A DNA stretch of 14,783 bases from Paracoccaceae bacterium (GCA_003561595.1 PWWF01000041.1:1-14783); one strand, 5' to 3'. Positions 1 through 7,493 are shown, counted from the stretch's first letter. The notes: generated by a model from the letters alone, not told the origin. Made by a program: numbers and translations.

Positions 1-21
1 ATCGGGACCTGTCCGGAATAT

Positions 22-60
22 AAAAAACAGAGGGGCAGGACAGCTTGTGCTGTCCTGCCC
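22..60 (-). terminator. Intrinsic terminator of pstS
   Basis: A perfect 12-base-pair stem (33-44 with 49-60) closes on a 4-base loop. Read on the minus strand it is followed, after a short spacer, by a run of six T (complement of A22-27). It starts 16 bases after the pstS stop codon and has the classical GC-stem plus U-tract form. Anything further left on the same strand, such as pstCAB, would need read-through or its own promoter. Confidence 0.88.
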
Positions 61-76
61 GTTAGCAAAGCATGCC

Positions 77-1042
77 TTAGTTCAGGCCAAACGCCTCAAG
101 GTCCATGTCAGCGATCTGGGCCGTCACCGGGAAGAACCCGGCGCGGATCACATCTTCCTGGCCCTGCTGGCTGTAGACATAGCGAACGAATTCGGCGCGC
201 AGCGGCTCGAGATCTTCGTTCGGGTCAACATTCATGTAGACGAACAGGAAGCGTGCAATCGGGTATGCACCCGACGGCGCGTCATCAGTGGTGTAGCAGG
301 TGCCGTCTTCGCCGCGGATATCAAGCGCGCGAACGTCAGCCGTTGCATAGCCAACACCCGAGTAGCCGATGCCGCCCAGGTCAGCCGCAACACCCTGGAT
401 CACGGTCGAGGAACCGGGCTGTTCGCGCACTTCGGGGCTGAAGTCGCCGCCGAACAGGGCCACGTCACGGAAGAAACCGAAGGTGCCCGATGCCGAGTTG
501 CGGCCATAGGCTGCGATCGGACGGTCCGCCCATTCGCCTTCGGCACCCAGTTGCCCCCAGGTGGTGATCGCCTCATCGGCGCCACCATTGCGGGTCGACG
601 AGAAGATGGCGTCAACTTCCTGCATCGAGATGCACTCGACAGGGTTGTCACGGTGCACGAACACACCGATGCCATCAATCGCGCCGCGCAGCGGCAGCGG
701 CTCATAGCCGAAACGGGCCTCGAAGTCCTCGATTTCCGAGCCACGCATTGCGCGCGACATCGGGCCGAACTGGGCGGTACCTTCGATCAGGGCGGGCGGG
801 GCGGTGCCCGACCCAGCACCCTGAATCTGCACATTCACATTCGGGTAGAAGCTGCGGAAGCCTTCCGACCACAGCGTCATCAGGTTGTTCAGCGTGTCCG
901 ACCCGATCGAGGTCAGGTTGCCCGACACGCCCGACGCGGCCTCATAGACCGGCAGGTTGGGATCGACCGAGTCAGCCTGTGCTATACCGACCGACAGGGC
1001 CAGTGCGGAAGCAGACAGCGAAAGAGTGAGGGATGTGCGCAT
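77..1042 (-). CDS. pstS: PstS family periplasmic phosphate-binding protein
   Basis: This is the extracytoplasmic solute-binding subunit of a high-affinity phosphate ABC importer. The product is 321 aa. Residues 1-23 form a signal peptide (basic MR start, hydrophobic core, AQA before Asp24). The mature part has the PBP-like fold signatures of this family: a Gly-Ser-Asp-Thr loop near 47-50, GAGSGTAP at 75-82, MSRAM at 95-99, an Asp in the AIDGIGV segment near 123, and NSASGT at 182-187; the Ser/Thr-Gly loops normally hold the phosphate oxyanion. Cys137 and Cys249 could form a disulfide. The frame stays open upstream to 1288, but the start at 1042 is chosen because it gives a clean signal peptide and AAGGAG lies 6-7 bases in front. 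A Pho box precedes the gene and a terminator follows it. No permease or ATPase gene is visible, so the transporter partners are elsewhere or left of the window. Confidence 0.93.
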   Translation of the reverse strand: MRTSLTLSLSASALALSVGIAQADSVDPNLPVYEAASGVSGNLTSIGSDTLNNLMTLWSEGFRSFYPNVNVQIQGAGSGTAPPALIEGTAQFGPMSRAMRGSEIEDFEARFGYEPLPLRGAIDGIGVFVHRDNPVECISMQEVDAIFSSTRNGGADEAITTWGQLGAEGEWADRPIAAYGRNSASGTFGFFRDVALFGGDFSPEVREQPGSSTVIQGVAADLGGIGYSGVGYATADVRALDIRGEDGTCYTTDDAPSGAYPIARFLFVYMNVDPNEDLEPLRAEFVRYVYSQQGQEDVIRAGFFPVTAQIADMDLEAFGLN

Positions 1043-1092
1043 GAAACGCTCCTTTGAAATTGGCGTCCGGACCGGGACGTTCCGGTGCGCCC

Positions 1093-1126
1093 CGTCTAGC
1101 GGCCCTGCATGACAGGTTTGTGACAA
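1093..1126 (-). promoter_or_regulatory. Pho box and PhoB-type promoter of pstS
   Basis: On the minus strand 1126-1109 read TTGTCAC AAAC CTGTCAT, two 7-base half-sites separated by 4 bases. The known Pho box consensus is CTGTCAT-N4-CTGTCAT; the second half-site is exact and the first matches 5 of 7. Ten bases downstream lies TAGACG (1098-1093), a passable -10 element at the spacing typical of PhoB-activated promoters, where the Pho box replaces the -35. This predicts a 5' leader of roughly 45 bases and induction by phosphate starvation. The Pho box is seen directly; the -10 assignment is inference. Confidence 0.8.
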
Positions 1127-1387
1127 TCGTTTAATTTCCGGCGTCGCGCCGGGAACGCTCTGCCACAGGTTGAAAAGGGGCGTCTCGGAGGGTGTTGATC
1201 TGGCCGGTTTTCGGGGCGTTCCGGGGTCTGTGCCGCGTATTTGCACATCGCGCCGCCCGGCCCTGTTGTGGACGAATCGCTCTGGCATCGGCCCGTCATG
1301 ACCGGGCCATCACGCCGCGCATTGCATTCTTGCGTGCCATCCTCTAGCGCCCATCATACACAGACAAGATCAGCAACGGGGATCTGC
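1127..1387. other. Divergent intergenic region pstS/uppP
   Basis: Beyond the Pho box this stretch holds no credible gene. The open frames entering it are leftward or rightward extensions of pstS and uppP without recognisable protein sequence. Two inverted repeats are visible: a 6-bp stem at 1138-1143/1147-1152 just behind the Pho box, and a near-palindrome at 1290-1308 (arms GGCCCG and CGGGCC around TCATGAC). A uppP promoter must lie here, but I see only weak candidates, such as TTGCAT at 1322-1327 with TAGCGC 17 bases on. Confidence 0.6.
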
Positions 1388-2248
1388 ATGAGCTATCTGG
1401 AAGCCGTGATTCTGGGCCTTGTGCAGGGCATCTTCATGTTCGTGCCGGTCAGCTCGACCGCGCATCTGGTCGTGACCCAGCATCTGATGATCGCCCAGGG
1501 GTCCGACATGCCCGCGCCGGAAAGCCCGGCGATGATCCTGTTTGACCTGATCGTGCATGTCGGCACGCTGGTATCCATCGCCATCGTGTTCCGCAAAAGC
1601 CTGTCGGCGCTGTTGCGCCGCACCTGGGGGGAATCGCTGGCTTGGGCCGGGCGGTCGGCCGCGGGGCCGGGGCCCTTTACGCGGCTGTTTGCGATGGGGT
1701 TGCTGACAGTGCTGGTGACAGGCGTGCTGGGGCTGATCCTCAAGAGCCTGTTCGAAAAAGTCTTTGCCGCGCCGCAGGTGCTGGTCATCACGCTGTCGAT
1801 CACCGCGCTTTTGCTGTTCATCACCGACCGCCTGCCCCGCCGTCCTCTGGGGATCAAGGCCATCGGGCCGCGCATGGCCATCCTGATCGGGCTGGCGCAG
1901 ACGGCGGCGCTGATCCCCGGCATCAGCCGCAGCGGCATCACCATCATCGCAGGCCTGTTTGCCGGGCTGAAACGCCGCTGGGCCGCTGAATACAGCTTTC
2001 TGGTCGCGATCCCCACGATTCTGGCGGCAAGCGCGCTGCAGGGGATCGAGGTGTTTCGCGGCGACGGGATCGAGGGCGTGGGCGCCGGGCCGATGCTGGT
2101 GGGCTTCATCGTCGCGGCCATTTCGGGGACCGTGGCGCTGAAGCTGGTGCTGGCGCTCCTGTATAAAGCCCAGTTGAAGGTGTTTTCAGTCTATCTGGTC
2201 GCCTTGGCCGCAGTGATCGGGTTCGGGGTGCTGGACGGCATTTTGTAA
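1388..2248 (+). CDS. uppP: Undecaprenyl-diphosphatase (BacA/UppP family), variant active-site motif
   Basis: The family removes a phosphate from undecaprenyl diphosphate in the inner membrane, recycling the lipid carrier for peptidoglycan and other envelope polymers. Overproduction gives bacitracin resistance. The product is 286 aa (E. coli 273) and is hydrophobic throughout. Family hallmarks are present: PVSSTAH at 20-26 and PGISRSGIT at 177-185, which hold the conserved Ser, His, Arg and Thr. The first motif, normally (Q/E)xxxE just before PVSST, reads Q13-GIF-M17, so the second acidic residue is replaced by Met. The start at 1388 fits the usual short N-terminus; the Shine-Dalgarno is weak (GGGGAT). 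The gene is monocistronic, divergent from pstS and convergent with mfd. Because of the substitution it may be a divergent paralogue with altered activity rather than the main cellular enzyme; family membership itself is secure. Confidence 0.9.
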   Translation: MSYLEAVILGLVQGIFMFVPVSSTAHLVVTQHLMIAQGSDMPAPESPAMILFDLIVHVGTLVSIAIVFRKSLSALLRRTWGESLAWAGRSAAGPGPFTRLFAMGLLTVLVTGVLGLILKSLFEKVFAAPQVLVITLSITALLLFITDRLPRRPLGIKAIGPRMAILIGLAQTAALIPGISRSGITIIAGLFAGLKRRWAAEYSFLVAIPTILAASALQGIEVFRGDGIEGVGAGPMLVGFIVAAISGTVALKLVLALLYKAQLKVFSVYLVALAAVIGFGVLDGIL

Positions 2249-2268
2249 GGCGGCGCGCTCACGCCGCC
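2249..2268. terminator. Hairpin between convergent uppP and mfd
   Basis: Seven-base arms GGCGGCG (2249-2255) and CGCCGCC (2262-2268) form a GC-rich hairpin with a 6-base loop that contains the mfd stop codon. It starts at the base after the uppP stop. No U-tract follows in either direction, so it may only stabilise 3' ends or pause polymerase rather than act as an efficient terminator. Confidence 0.4.
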
Positions 2269-5200
2269 TCCGCCTTGGCGGCCAGATCGCGCGCGATGGC
2301 AAAGGCGCCGCGCACCCGGTCCTTGTCGGTCTTCCAGTCCTGCTGCACCACGATCTTGTTGTCGCGGATCTTCGCCCGCGCGCCCTGTTCCTGCACAAAG
2401 GCCACCAGCCCGGCGGGGTTGGCGAATTTGTCATTGTGGAACTGGATCGTCGCGCCCTTGGGCCCCGCATCAAGCTTCGCGATGCCCGCGCGCTTGCATT
2501 CGGCCTTGATGCGCATGACCACCAGAAGCGTGTTCACTTCGCGCGGCAATTTGCCGAAACGATCGATCAACTCGGCGGCGAACCCCTCAAGCTCGACCTT
2601 GCTGGTCAATGCCGATAGCCGCCGATAGAGGCCCAGCCGCACATCCAGATCGGGCACATAGTCTTCGGGGATCAGCACAGGCACGCCCAGATTGATCTGC
2701 GGCGCCCATTGGCCTTCCAGATCATCGACCGATGTCACCTCGCCCGAGCGGATGCGGGCAATCGTCTCTTCGAGCATCTGCTGATAGAGCTCATACCCCA
2801 CTTCCTTGATATGGCCGGACTGTTCTTCGCCCAGAATATTGCCCGCGCCGCGCAGATCCATATCGTGGCTGGCCAGATTGAACCCCGCCCCCAAACTGTC
2901 GAGCGAGGCCAGCAATTTCAGCCGCCGCCCGGCCTGCGGGGTCAGCGGACTGCGCGGTTTCGTGGTCAGGAAACAATAGGCCCGCGTCTTGGACCGCCCC
3001 ACACGCCCGCGTATCTGGTAAAGCTGCGCGAGGCCGAACATATCGGCGCGGTGCACGATCATTGTGTTGGCGCGCGGAATATCCAGACCCGATTCCACGA
3101 TGGATGTCGCCAGCAGCACATCGTATTTGCCATCGTAAAAGGCGTTCATCCGGTCATCCAGCTCGCCCGCCGCCATCTGGCCATTGGCGATCACGAAACT
3201 GACCTCGGGGACATGCTCGCGCAGGAAGCTCTCGATCTCTGGCAAATCCGAGATGCGCGGGACCACAAAGAAGCTCTGCCCGCCGCGATAATGTTCGCGC
3301 AACAGCGCCTCGCGGATGGTGAGCGTGTCCAGCTCGCTGACATAGGTGCGGATGGCAAGACGATCCACCGGCGGGGTCTGGATGATCGACAGATCGCGCA
3401 CGCCCGTCAGCGACAGTTGCAGCGTGCGCGGGATGGGGGTCGCGGTCAGGGTCAGCACATGGATATCGCTGCGCAATTCCTTCAGCCGTTCCTTGTGGGT
3501 GACGCCGAAATGCTGTTCCTCATCAATCACCAACAGGCCCAGATTGGCGAATTTCACGCCCTTGGCCAGCAGCGCATGGGTGCCGATGCAGATATCGACC
3601 GTGCCCTTGGTCAGCCCTTCGCGCGTGGCGGCTGCCTCCTTGGCGGACACAAAACGCGACAAGGGTTTGACGGTGATGGGAAATCCGCGAAAGCGGTCGG
3701 CGAAGGTCTTGTAATGCTGGCGCGCGAGCAGCGTGGTGGGCGCGATAACGGCGACCTGCACGCCGGACATCGCAGCGATAAAGGCCGCGCGCATCGCCAC
3801 TTCGGTCTTGCCAAAGCCCACATCCCCCACGACGAGGCGATCCATCGGGCGCCCGCTCTCGAAATCCTCCAGCACATCGGCGATGGCGGAGAGCTGGTCA
3901 TCGGTTTCGGCATAGGGAAAGCGCGCGAGGAATTCATCCCACATGCCCTGCGGCGGGTCGAACTGGGGCGCCTTGCGCAACTGACGCTCGGCGGCAATGC
4001 GGATCAGCTTGTCCGCAATCTCTCGGATGCGTTGTTTCAGCCGCGCTTTCTTGGCCTGCCACGCGCCCCCGCCCAGCTTGTCGAGCAGCCCTTCTTCGTG
4101 CCCATAGCGCGACAGCAACTCGATATTCTCGACCGGCAGGAACAGCCGGTCGCCGCCTGCATATTCCAGCGCGATGCATTCATGCGGCGCGCCCATGGCG
4201 GAAATCGTCTCCAACCCCGTGTAGCGGCCCACGCCATGATCGACATGCACGACCAGATCACCGGGCGAGAGGCTCTGCGCCTCGGTCAGGAAATTCTCGG
4301 CCCGTTTGCGCCGCTTCGCGCGGCCCACCAGCCGTTCGCCCAGCACATCCTGTTCGGAAATGACCGTCAGGCCCGGCGCTTCGAACCCGGCATCCAGCGG
4401 CCAGACCGCCAGATACAGCCCCCCTGCCCCCTCTGCCATCTCGCGCGCGGTGGAAATGCTTTGAACGCCAGACGCGCCGTGATCGGCCAGCAGGCCCGCC
4501 AGCCGCTCGCGCGCGCCCTCGGAAAAGCTGGTCACGACGACATGCGCGCCCGCGCGTTTCTCGGTGATGTGGGCAGCCAGCGCGTCAAAGACATTGGCCT
4601 CGGCCTGGCGTTCTGGCGCGAAACTGCGCCCCGCGCGCCCGCCTGCATCAACCACGCCCGGCCCCGGCGGCACGCGCAGCGGGTTGAGTTGCAGCACCCG
4701 GCGGGGCTGCAGGGCCGCGGCCCAGCTTTCCTCATCCAGATATAGCAGGTCAGGCGGGCAGGGTTTATAGACCGTGTCGAGCCGCCCCTTGGCGCTCATC
4801 GCTTCGCGCCGCGCGTCATACTGATCGGCGATCCCGTCCCACCGGGCAATGCGCGCGGGGTCAAGCTGGTCGTCCAGCATGACCGGCGCGCCGGGCAGAT
4901 AGTCGAACAGGGTTTCCATCCTTGCATGGAAAAAGGGCAGCCAATGCTCCATCCCCTGATGCTTGCGCCCGGCGCTGACGGCCTCGTATAGCGGGTCATC
5001 ACTGCCCGCCGCGCCAAATTCGATCCGGTAATTCTGGCGAAAGCGGGTGATGGCGGCGTCATCGAGGATGATCTCGGACACGGGCGCAAATTCCACGCGC
5101 TCCAGCCGTTCCAGACTGCGCTGGCTGACCGGGTCGAAGCGGCGCGCAGAATCCAGCACATCGCCGAACAGGTCCAGCCGGACGGGGCCCGTCTCTCCGG

Positions 5201-5696
5201 GCGGGAAGATGTCGAATATGCCGCCCCGGATCGCGAAATCGCCCGGCTCCGTGACCGTGGGCGATTGCGCAAAGCCCATGCGCACCAGCCAGGCGCGCAA
5301 GGCCCCTTCATCGATGCGGCGGCCCACCTGCGCGGCAAAGGACGCGCCCGCGACCGTATCGCGCGCAGGCACACGCTGCTGCGCGGCGGAAAGCGTGGTC
5401 AACAACACGAACGGCCCCGGCACCCCATGCGCCAGCGCGGCCAGCGTCGCCATGCGTGCGCTCGCAATCTCGGGATTGGGCGAGACGCGGTCGAAGGGCA
5501 GGCAATCCCAGGCGGGAAAGCGCAGCACGCTCAGCCCCGGCGCGAGAAAGGCCAGCGCCTGCGCCATCGCCTCGGCCCGTTTGTCATCGCGCGCGACATG
5601 GATCACGGGGCGGTCGGCGCGCGCCACTTCCTGCGCCAGCAGGCGCGCGTCAAACCCCTCGGGCGCGCCGCCCAGTTGGATACGCTCTGCGCTCAT
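2259..5696 (-). CDS. mfd: Transcription-repair coupling factor Mfd
   Basis: Mfd is an ATP-dependent DNA translocase that pushes RNA polymerase off template-strand lesions and recruits UvrA for nucleotide excision repair. The product is 1145 aa, matching E. coli (1148). In order: an N-terminal UvrB-homology region (about 1-400), a CarD-like RNA polymerase interaction domain starting near LSPGDLVVH (476-484), then the RecG-like translocase. Visible motifs are Walker A GDVGFGKT (624-631), DEEQ box (725-728), TATPIPRT downstream of it, motif VI QIRGRVGR (894-901), and the translocation-in-RecG segment HDMDLRGAGN beginning at His944. A C-terminal UvrA-binding-occlusion domain follows. Nothing essential is missing. 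The start at 5696 follows GAGAGG and lies 7 bases after the stop of the upstream membrane-protein gene, suggesting co-transcription. The 3' end meets uppP tail to tail. Confidence 0.97.
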   Translation of the reverse strand: MSAERIQLGGAPEGFDARLLAQEVARADRPVIHVARDDKRAEAMAQALAFLAPGLSVLRFPAWDCLPFDRVSPNPEIASARMATLAALAHGVPGPFVLLTTLSAAQQRVPARDTVAGASFAAQVGRRIDEGALRAWLVRMGFAQSPTVTEPGDFAIRGGIFDIFPPGETGPVRLDLFGDVLDSARRFDPVSQRSLERLERVEFAPVSEIILDDAAITRFRQNYRIEFGAAGSDDPLYEAVSAGRKHQGMEHWLPFFHARMETLFDYLPGAPVMLDDQLDPARIARWDGIADQYDARREAMSAKGRLDTVYKPCPPDLLYLDEESWAAALQPRRVLQLNPLRVPPGPGVVDAGGRAGRSFAPERQAEANVFDALAAHITEKRAGAHVVVTSFSEGARERLAGLLADHGASGVQSISTAREMAEGAGGLYLAVWPLDAGFEAPGLTVISEQDVLGERLVGRAKRRKRAENFLTEAQSLSPGDLVVHVDHGVGRYTGLETISAMGAPHECIALEYAGGDRLFLPVENIELLSRYGHEEGLLDKLGGGAWQAKKARLKQRIREIADKLIRIAAERQLRKAPQFDPPQGMWDEFLARFPYAETDDQLSAIADVLEDFESGRPMDRLVVGDVGFGKTEVAMRAAFIAAMSGVQVAVIAPTTLLARQHYKTFADRFRGFPITVKPLSRFVSAKEAAATREGLTKGTVDICIGTHALLAKGVKFANLGLLVIDEEQHFGVTHKERLKELRSDIHVLTLTATPIPRTLQLSLTGVRDLSIIQTPPVDRLAIRTYVSELDTLTIREALLREHYRGGQSFFVVPRISDLPEIESFLREHVPEVSFVIANGQMAAGELDDRMNAFYDGKYDVLLATSIVESGLDIPRANTMIVHRADMFGLAQLYQIRGRVGRSKTRAYCFLTTKPRSPLTPQAGRRLKLLASLDSLGAGFNLASHDMDLRGAGNILGEEQSGHIKEVGYELYQQMLEETIARIRSGEVTSVDDLEGQWAPQINLGVPVLIPEDYVPDLDVRLGLYRRLSALTSKVELEGFAAELIDRFGKLPREVNTLLVVMRIKAECKRAGIAKLDAGPKGATIQFHNDKFANPAGLVAFVQEQGARAKIRDNKIVVQQDWKTDKDRVRGAFAIARDLAAKAEAA

Positions 5697-5703
5697 CAGC
5701 CTC

Positions 5704-6243
5704 TCACATGCTCAGGACAGGGCGGCTCATGACATAGAGCATGCCCCAGACTGCGGTCACGAAAATCGACACAAGACCAAGGAACTGCACCCAGAACCGG
5801 TGCCGCAGCATCGCCCGGCACAGCGCCGCCCCTTCCAGCCCCTGACGTTCCACGCGAAAGGCCAGCCGCAGCGCCATCACCCGCACGATCAGCATGGGCA
5901 CGAACAACAAAAACAGCGCCTGCGCGAATTCGACCTGATAATGAAACGCCATCAGCAACAGCGCCGTCATCAGCCCGGCATTGAAGGCCAGCGCCCAATG
6001 CCCTGCCCTGCGGATGAACTCCAGCCTGCGCCGGACATGGATGCGCACCAGATCCTGCAGGTCCGTCACGCTCTGTTCGTCGCCCCTGCGCGCGCGCAGG
6101 ATCAGATCATAGGGCGCGCCCAGCGTGACGCGCGTAACCGCCGACCAATAGACCGCCAGCACGATCCAGAACCAGAGCGAGGAAAAGGACCGCATGTTGA
6201 TCAGGCTGAAGATATTTTCGATCAGGAACACGCCGCCTGCCAT
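5704..6243 (-). CDS. Small membrane protein, 'component of SufBCD complex' type
   Basis: The 179-aa product has about four hydrophobic helices (roughly 20-38, 83-101, 105-124 and 152-172) and a basic cytoplasmic-looking loop at 50-80 (LRARRG, VRIHVRRR). The segment MRSFSSLWFWIVLAV and the ending VSIFVTAVWGM resemble proteins annotated in Rhodobacterales as 'component of SufBCD complex'. That label is inherited annotation; nothing in the sequence shows a link to Fe-S assembly, and I see no metal-binding motif. The frame opens at 6285, but the Met at 6243 gives a length closer to what I recall for the family; neither candidate has a good Shine-Dalgarno. It precedes mfd by 7 bases and diverges from gap. 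Function unknown. Confidence 0.72.
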   Translation of the reverse strand: MAGGVFLIENIFSLINMRSFSSLWFWIVLAVYWSAVTRVTLGAPYDLILRARRGDEQSVTDLQDLVRIHVRRRLEFIRRAGHWALAFNAGLMTALLLMAFHYQVEFAQALFLLFVPMLIVRVMALRLAFRVERQGLEGAALCRAMLRHRFWVQFLGLVSIFVTAVWGMLYVMSRPVLSM

Positions 6244-6342
6244 TCTGCGCCCTGCGGCGCCATTGCCGTTCTTAGGCGCCCTCATTGCACTGCCCTGCGC
6301 CCCGGTGCAAGCGCCTGCGCGTCTGTGCCCGTGATGCAGGCA

Positions 6343-6356
6343 TGGTATCGCTACCA
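6343..6356. promoter_or_regulatory. LacI-type operator-like palindrome upstream of gap
   Basis: TGGTATCGCTACCA has 5-base arms and a central CG, and is symmetric at 12 of 14 positions, the form typical of LacI-family operators. It lies about 70 bases upstream of the candidate gap -10. A weaker relative with a GCGC core and a TAAC half-site (GCGCTAAC, 6367-6374) follows 19 bases on, centre to centre. The cognate regulator cannot be identified from this window. Confidence 0.4.
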
Positions 6357-6400
6357 GTGCAAGATTGCGCTAACGCCTTCAATTCGGGCAGGTTTCGCCC

Positions 6401-6429
6401 TTTTTTGCGCGCAGCCCCAAAGCTATAGA
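6401..6429 (+). promoter_or_regulatory. Candidate promoter of gap
   Basis: TATAGA at 6424-6429 is a good -10 match. At 17-base spacing the -35 would be the T-run at 6401-6406, a poor match, which would fit a promoter needing an activator. The predicted start near 6436 leaves a leader of about 30 bases. Confidence 0.35.
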
Positions 6430-6464
6430 CGGGGGGCAAGATCAGGCATCGGCGGAGCATCGAC

Positions 6465-7466
6465 ATGACAATCACCATCGGAATCAACGGATTTGGCCGG
6501 ATCGGGCGCTGCACACTGGCCCATATCGCCGAGGCCGCACGCAATGATGTCGAGGTCGTCAAGATCAATGCCACCGGCCCGATTGAAACCAATGCCCATC
6601 TGCTGAAATATGATTCCGTGCATGGCCGCTTTCCCGGCACGATCCGCGTCGATGGCGATGCGCTGGATCTGGGGCGCGGGCCGATCAAGGTCATGTCCAC
6701 CTATGAGCCCCAGGAGCTGGACTGGGAGGGTGTCGATGTCGTGCTGGAATGCACCGGCAAGTTCAACGCCCGCGACAAGGCGGCGGTGCATCTGGACCGG
6801 GGCGCAAGCCGGGTGCTGGTGTCGGCCCCCGCAAAGCAGGCCGATGCAACCATTGTCTACGGGGTGAACCATCGCAGCCTGCGGCCCGATCATCTGGTCG
6901 TGTCGAACGGGTCCTGCACCACGAATTGCCTCGCCCCGCTGGCCAAGGTGCTGAATGATGCCATCGGGATCGAGTCGGGCATCATGACCACCGTGCACAG
7001 CTATACCGGCGATCAGCCGACGCTCGACCGCCGCCATGCGGACCTGTATCGCGCCCGCGCGGCAGCGATGGCGATGATCCCCACCTCGACCGGGGCCGCG
7101 AAAGCGCTGGGTGAGGTGCTGCCCGAACTGGCGGGCAAACTGGACGGAACCGCGCTGCGCGTGCCCACGCCCAATGTCAGCGCCGTGGACCTGAGTTTTC
7201 AGGCCGCGCGCGATGTAAGTGTGGATGAGGTGAATGAGATCGTGCGCAAGGCCGCTGCCGGGTCGATGGGCGCGGTGCTGGCCTATGACCCCGAGCCCAA
7301 GGTCTCGATCGATTTCAACCACACGACGCACAGCTCCATCTTCGCGCCGGAACAGACCAAGGTGGTGGGCCGCACGGTGCGGGTGCTGGCCTGGTATGAC
7401 AACGAATGGGGCTTTTCCTGCCGCATGGCCGATGTGGCTGCGGCGATGGGGCGGCTGATCCACTGA
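6465..7466 (+). CDS. gap: Class I glyceraldehyde-3-phosphate dehydrogenase, probable NADP-type
   Basis: The enzyme interconverts glyceraldehyde-3-phosphate and 1,3-bisphosphoglycerate in glycolysis and gluconeogenesis. The product is 333 aa, normal for the family. The dinucleotide-binding start INGFGRIGR is at 7-15, the catalytic Cys151 lies in SNGSCTTNC, the catalytic His178 in TTVHSYTG, then IPTSTGAAKA, VPTPNVSAVDL and the terminal YDNEWGFSCRMAD. The residue that usually binds the NAD adenosine ribose, Asp in the IND(L) motif, is Ala36 here (KINATGPIETNAH). The same Asp-to-Ala change is known in the NADP-preferring GapB of Bacillus subtilis, so NADP(H) use in a biosynthetic direction is inferred. 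The start is supported by GGAG 7 bases upstream. It stands alone with its own terminator; there is no pgk or tkt neighbour. It could be one of several gap paralogues. Confidence 0.95.
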   Translation: MTITIGINGFGRIGRCTLAHIAEAARNDVEVVKINATGPIETNAHLLKYDSVHGRFPGTIRVDGDALDLGRGPIKVMSTYEPQELDWEGVDVVLECTGKFNARDKAAVHLDRGASRVLVSAPAKQADATIVYGVNHRSLRPDHLVVSNGSCTTNCLAPLAKVLNDAIGIESGIMTTVHSYTGDQPTLDRRHADLYRARAAAMAMIPTSTGAAKALGEVLPELAGKLDGTALRVPTPNVSAVDLSFQAARDVSVDEVNEIVRKAAAGSMGAVLAYDPEPKVSIDFNHTTHSSIFAPEQTKVVGRTVRVLAWYDNEWGFSCRMADVAAAMGRLIH

Positions 7467-7493
7467 GCAGGATCACCGGGTTGGCAAATGAGG

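Noticed and set aside
47..1057. A 336-codon open frame on the plus strand across pstS
   Set aside because: Antisense to a well-supported pstS with signal peptide, ribosome site, Pho box and terminator; no protein family resemblance.
1043..1288. Upstream in-frame extension of pstS
   Set aside because: It would bury the signal peptide 82 residues inside the protein and place the Pho box within the coding sequence.
1241..1387. Upstream in-frame extension of uppP
   Set aside because: The extra 49 residues have no membrane or family character and would run through intergenic palindromes; the family starts a few residues before the QGxxx motif.
2709..4745. A 678-codon open frame on the plus strand inside mfd
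   Set aside because: It is exactly antisense to highly conserved Mfd domains. High-GC codon bias keeps the opposite frame free of stops. Its translation shows His/Gln/Arg-rich sequence with no recognisable domain.
6386..6406. GGGC/GCCC stem followed by six T upstream of gap
   Set aside because: Only a 4-bp stem, and no plus-strand transcript is expected to arrive there. The T-run more likely belongs to the gap promoter.
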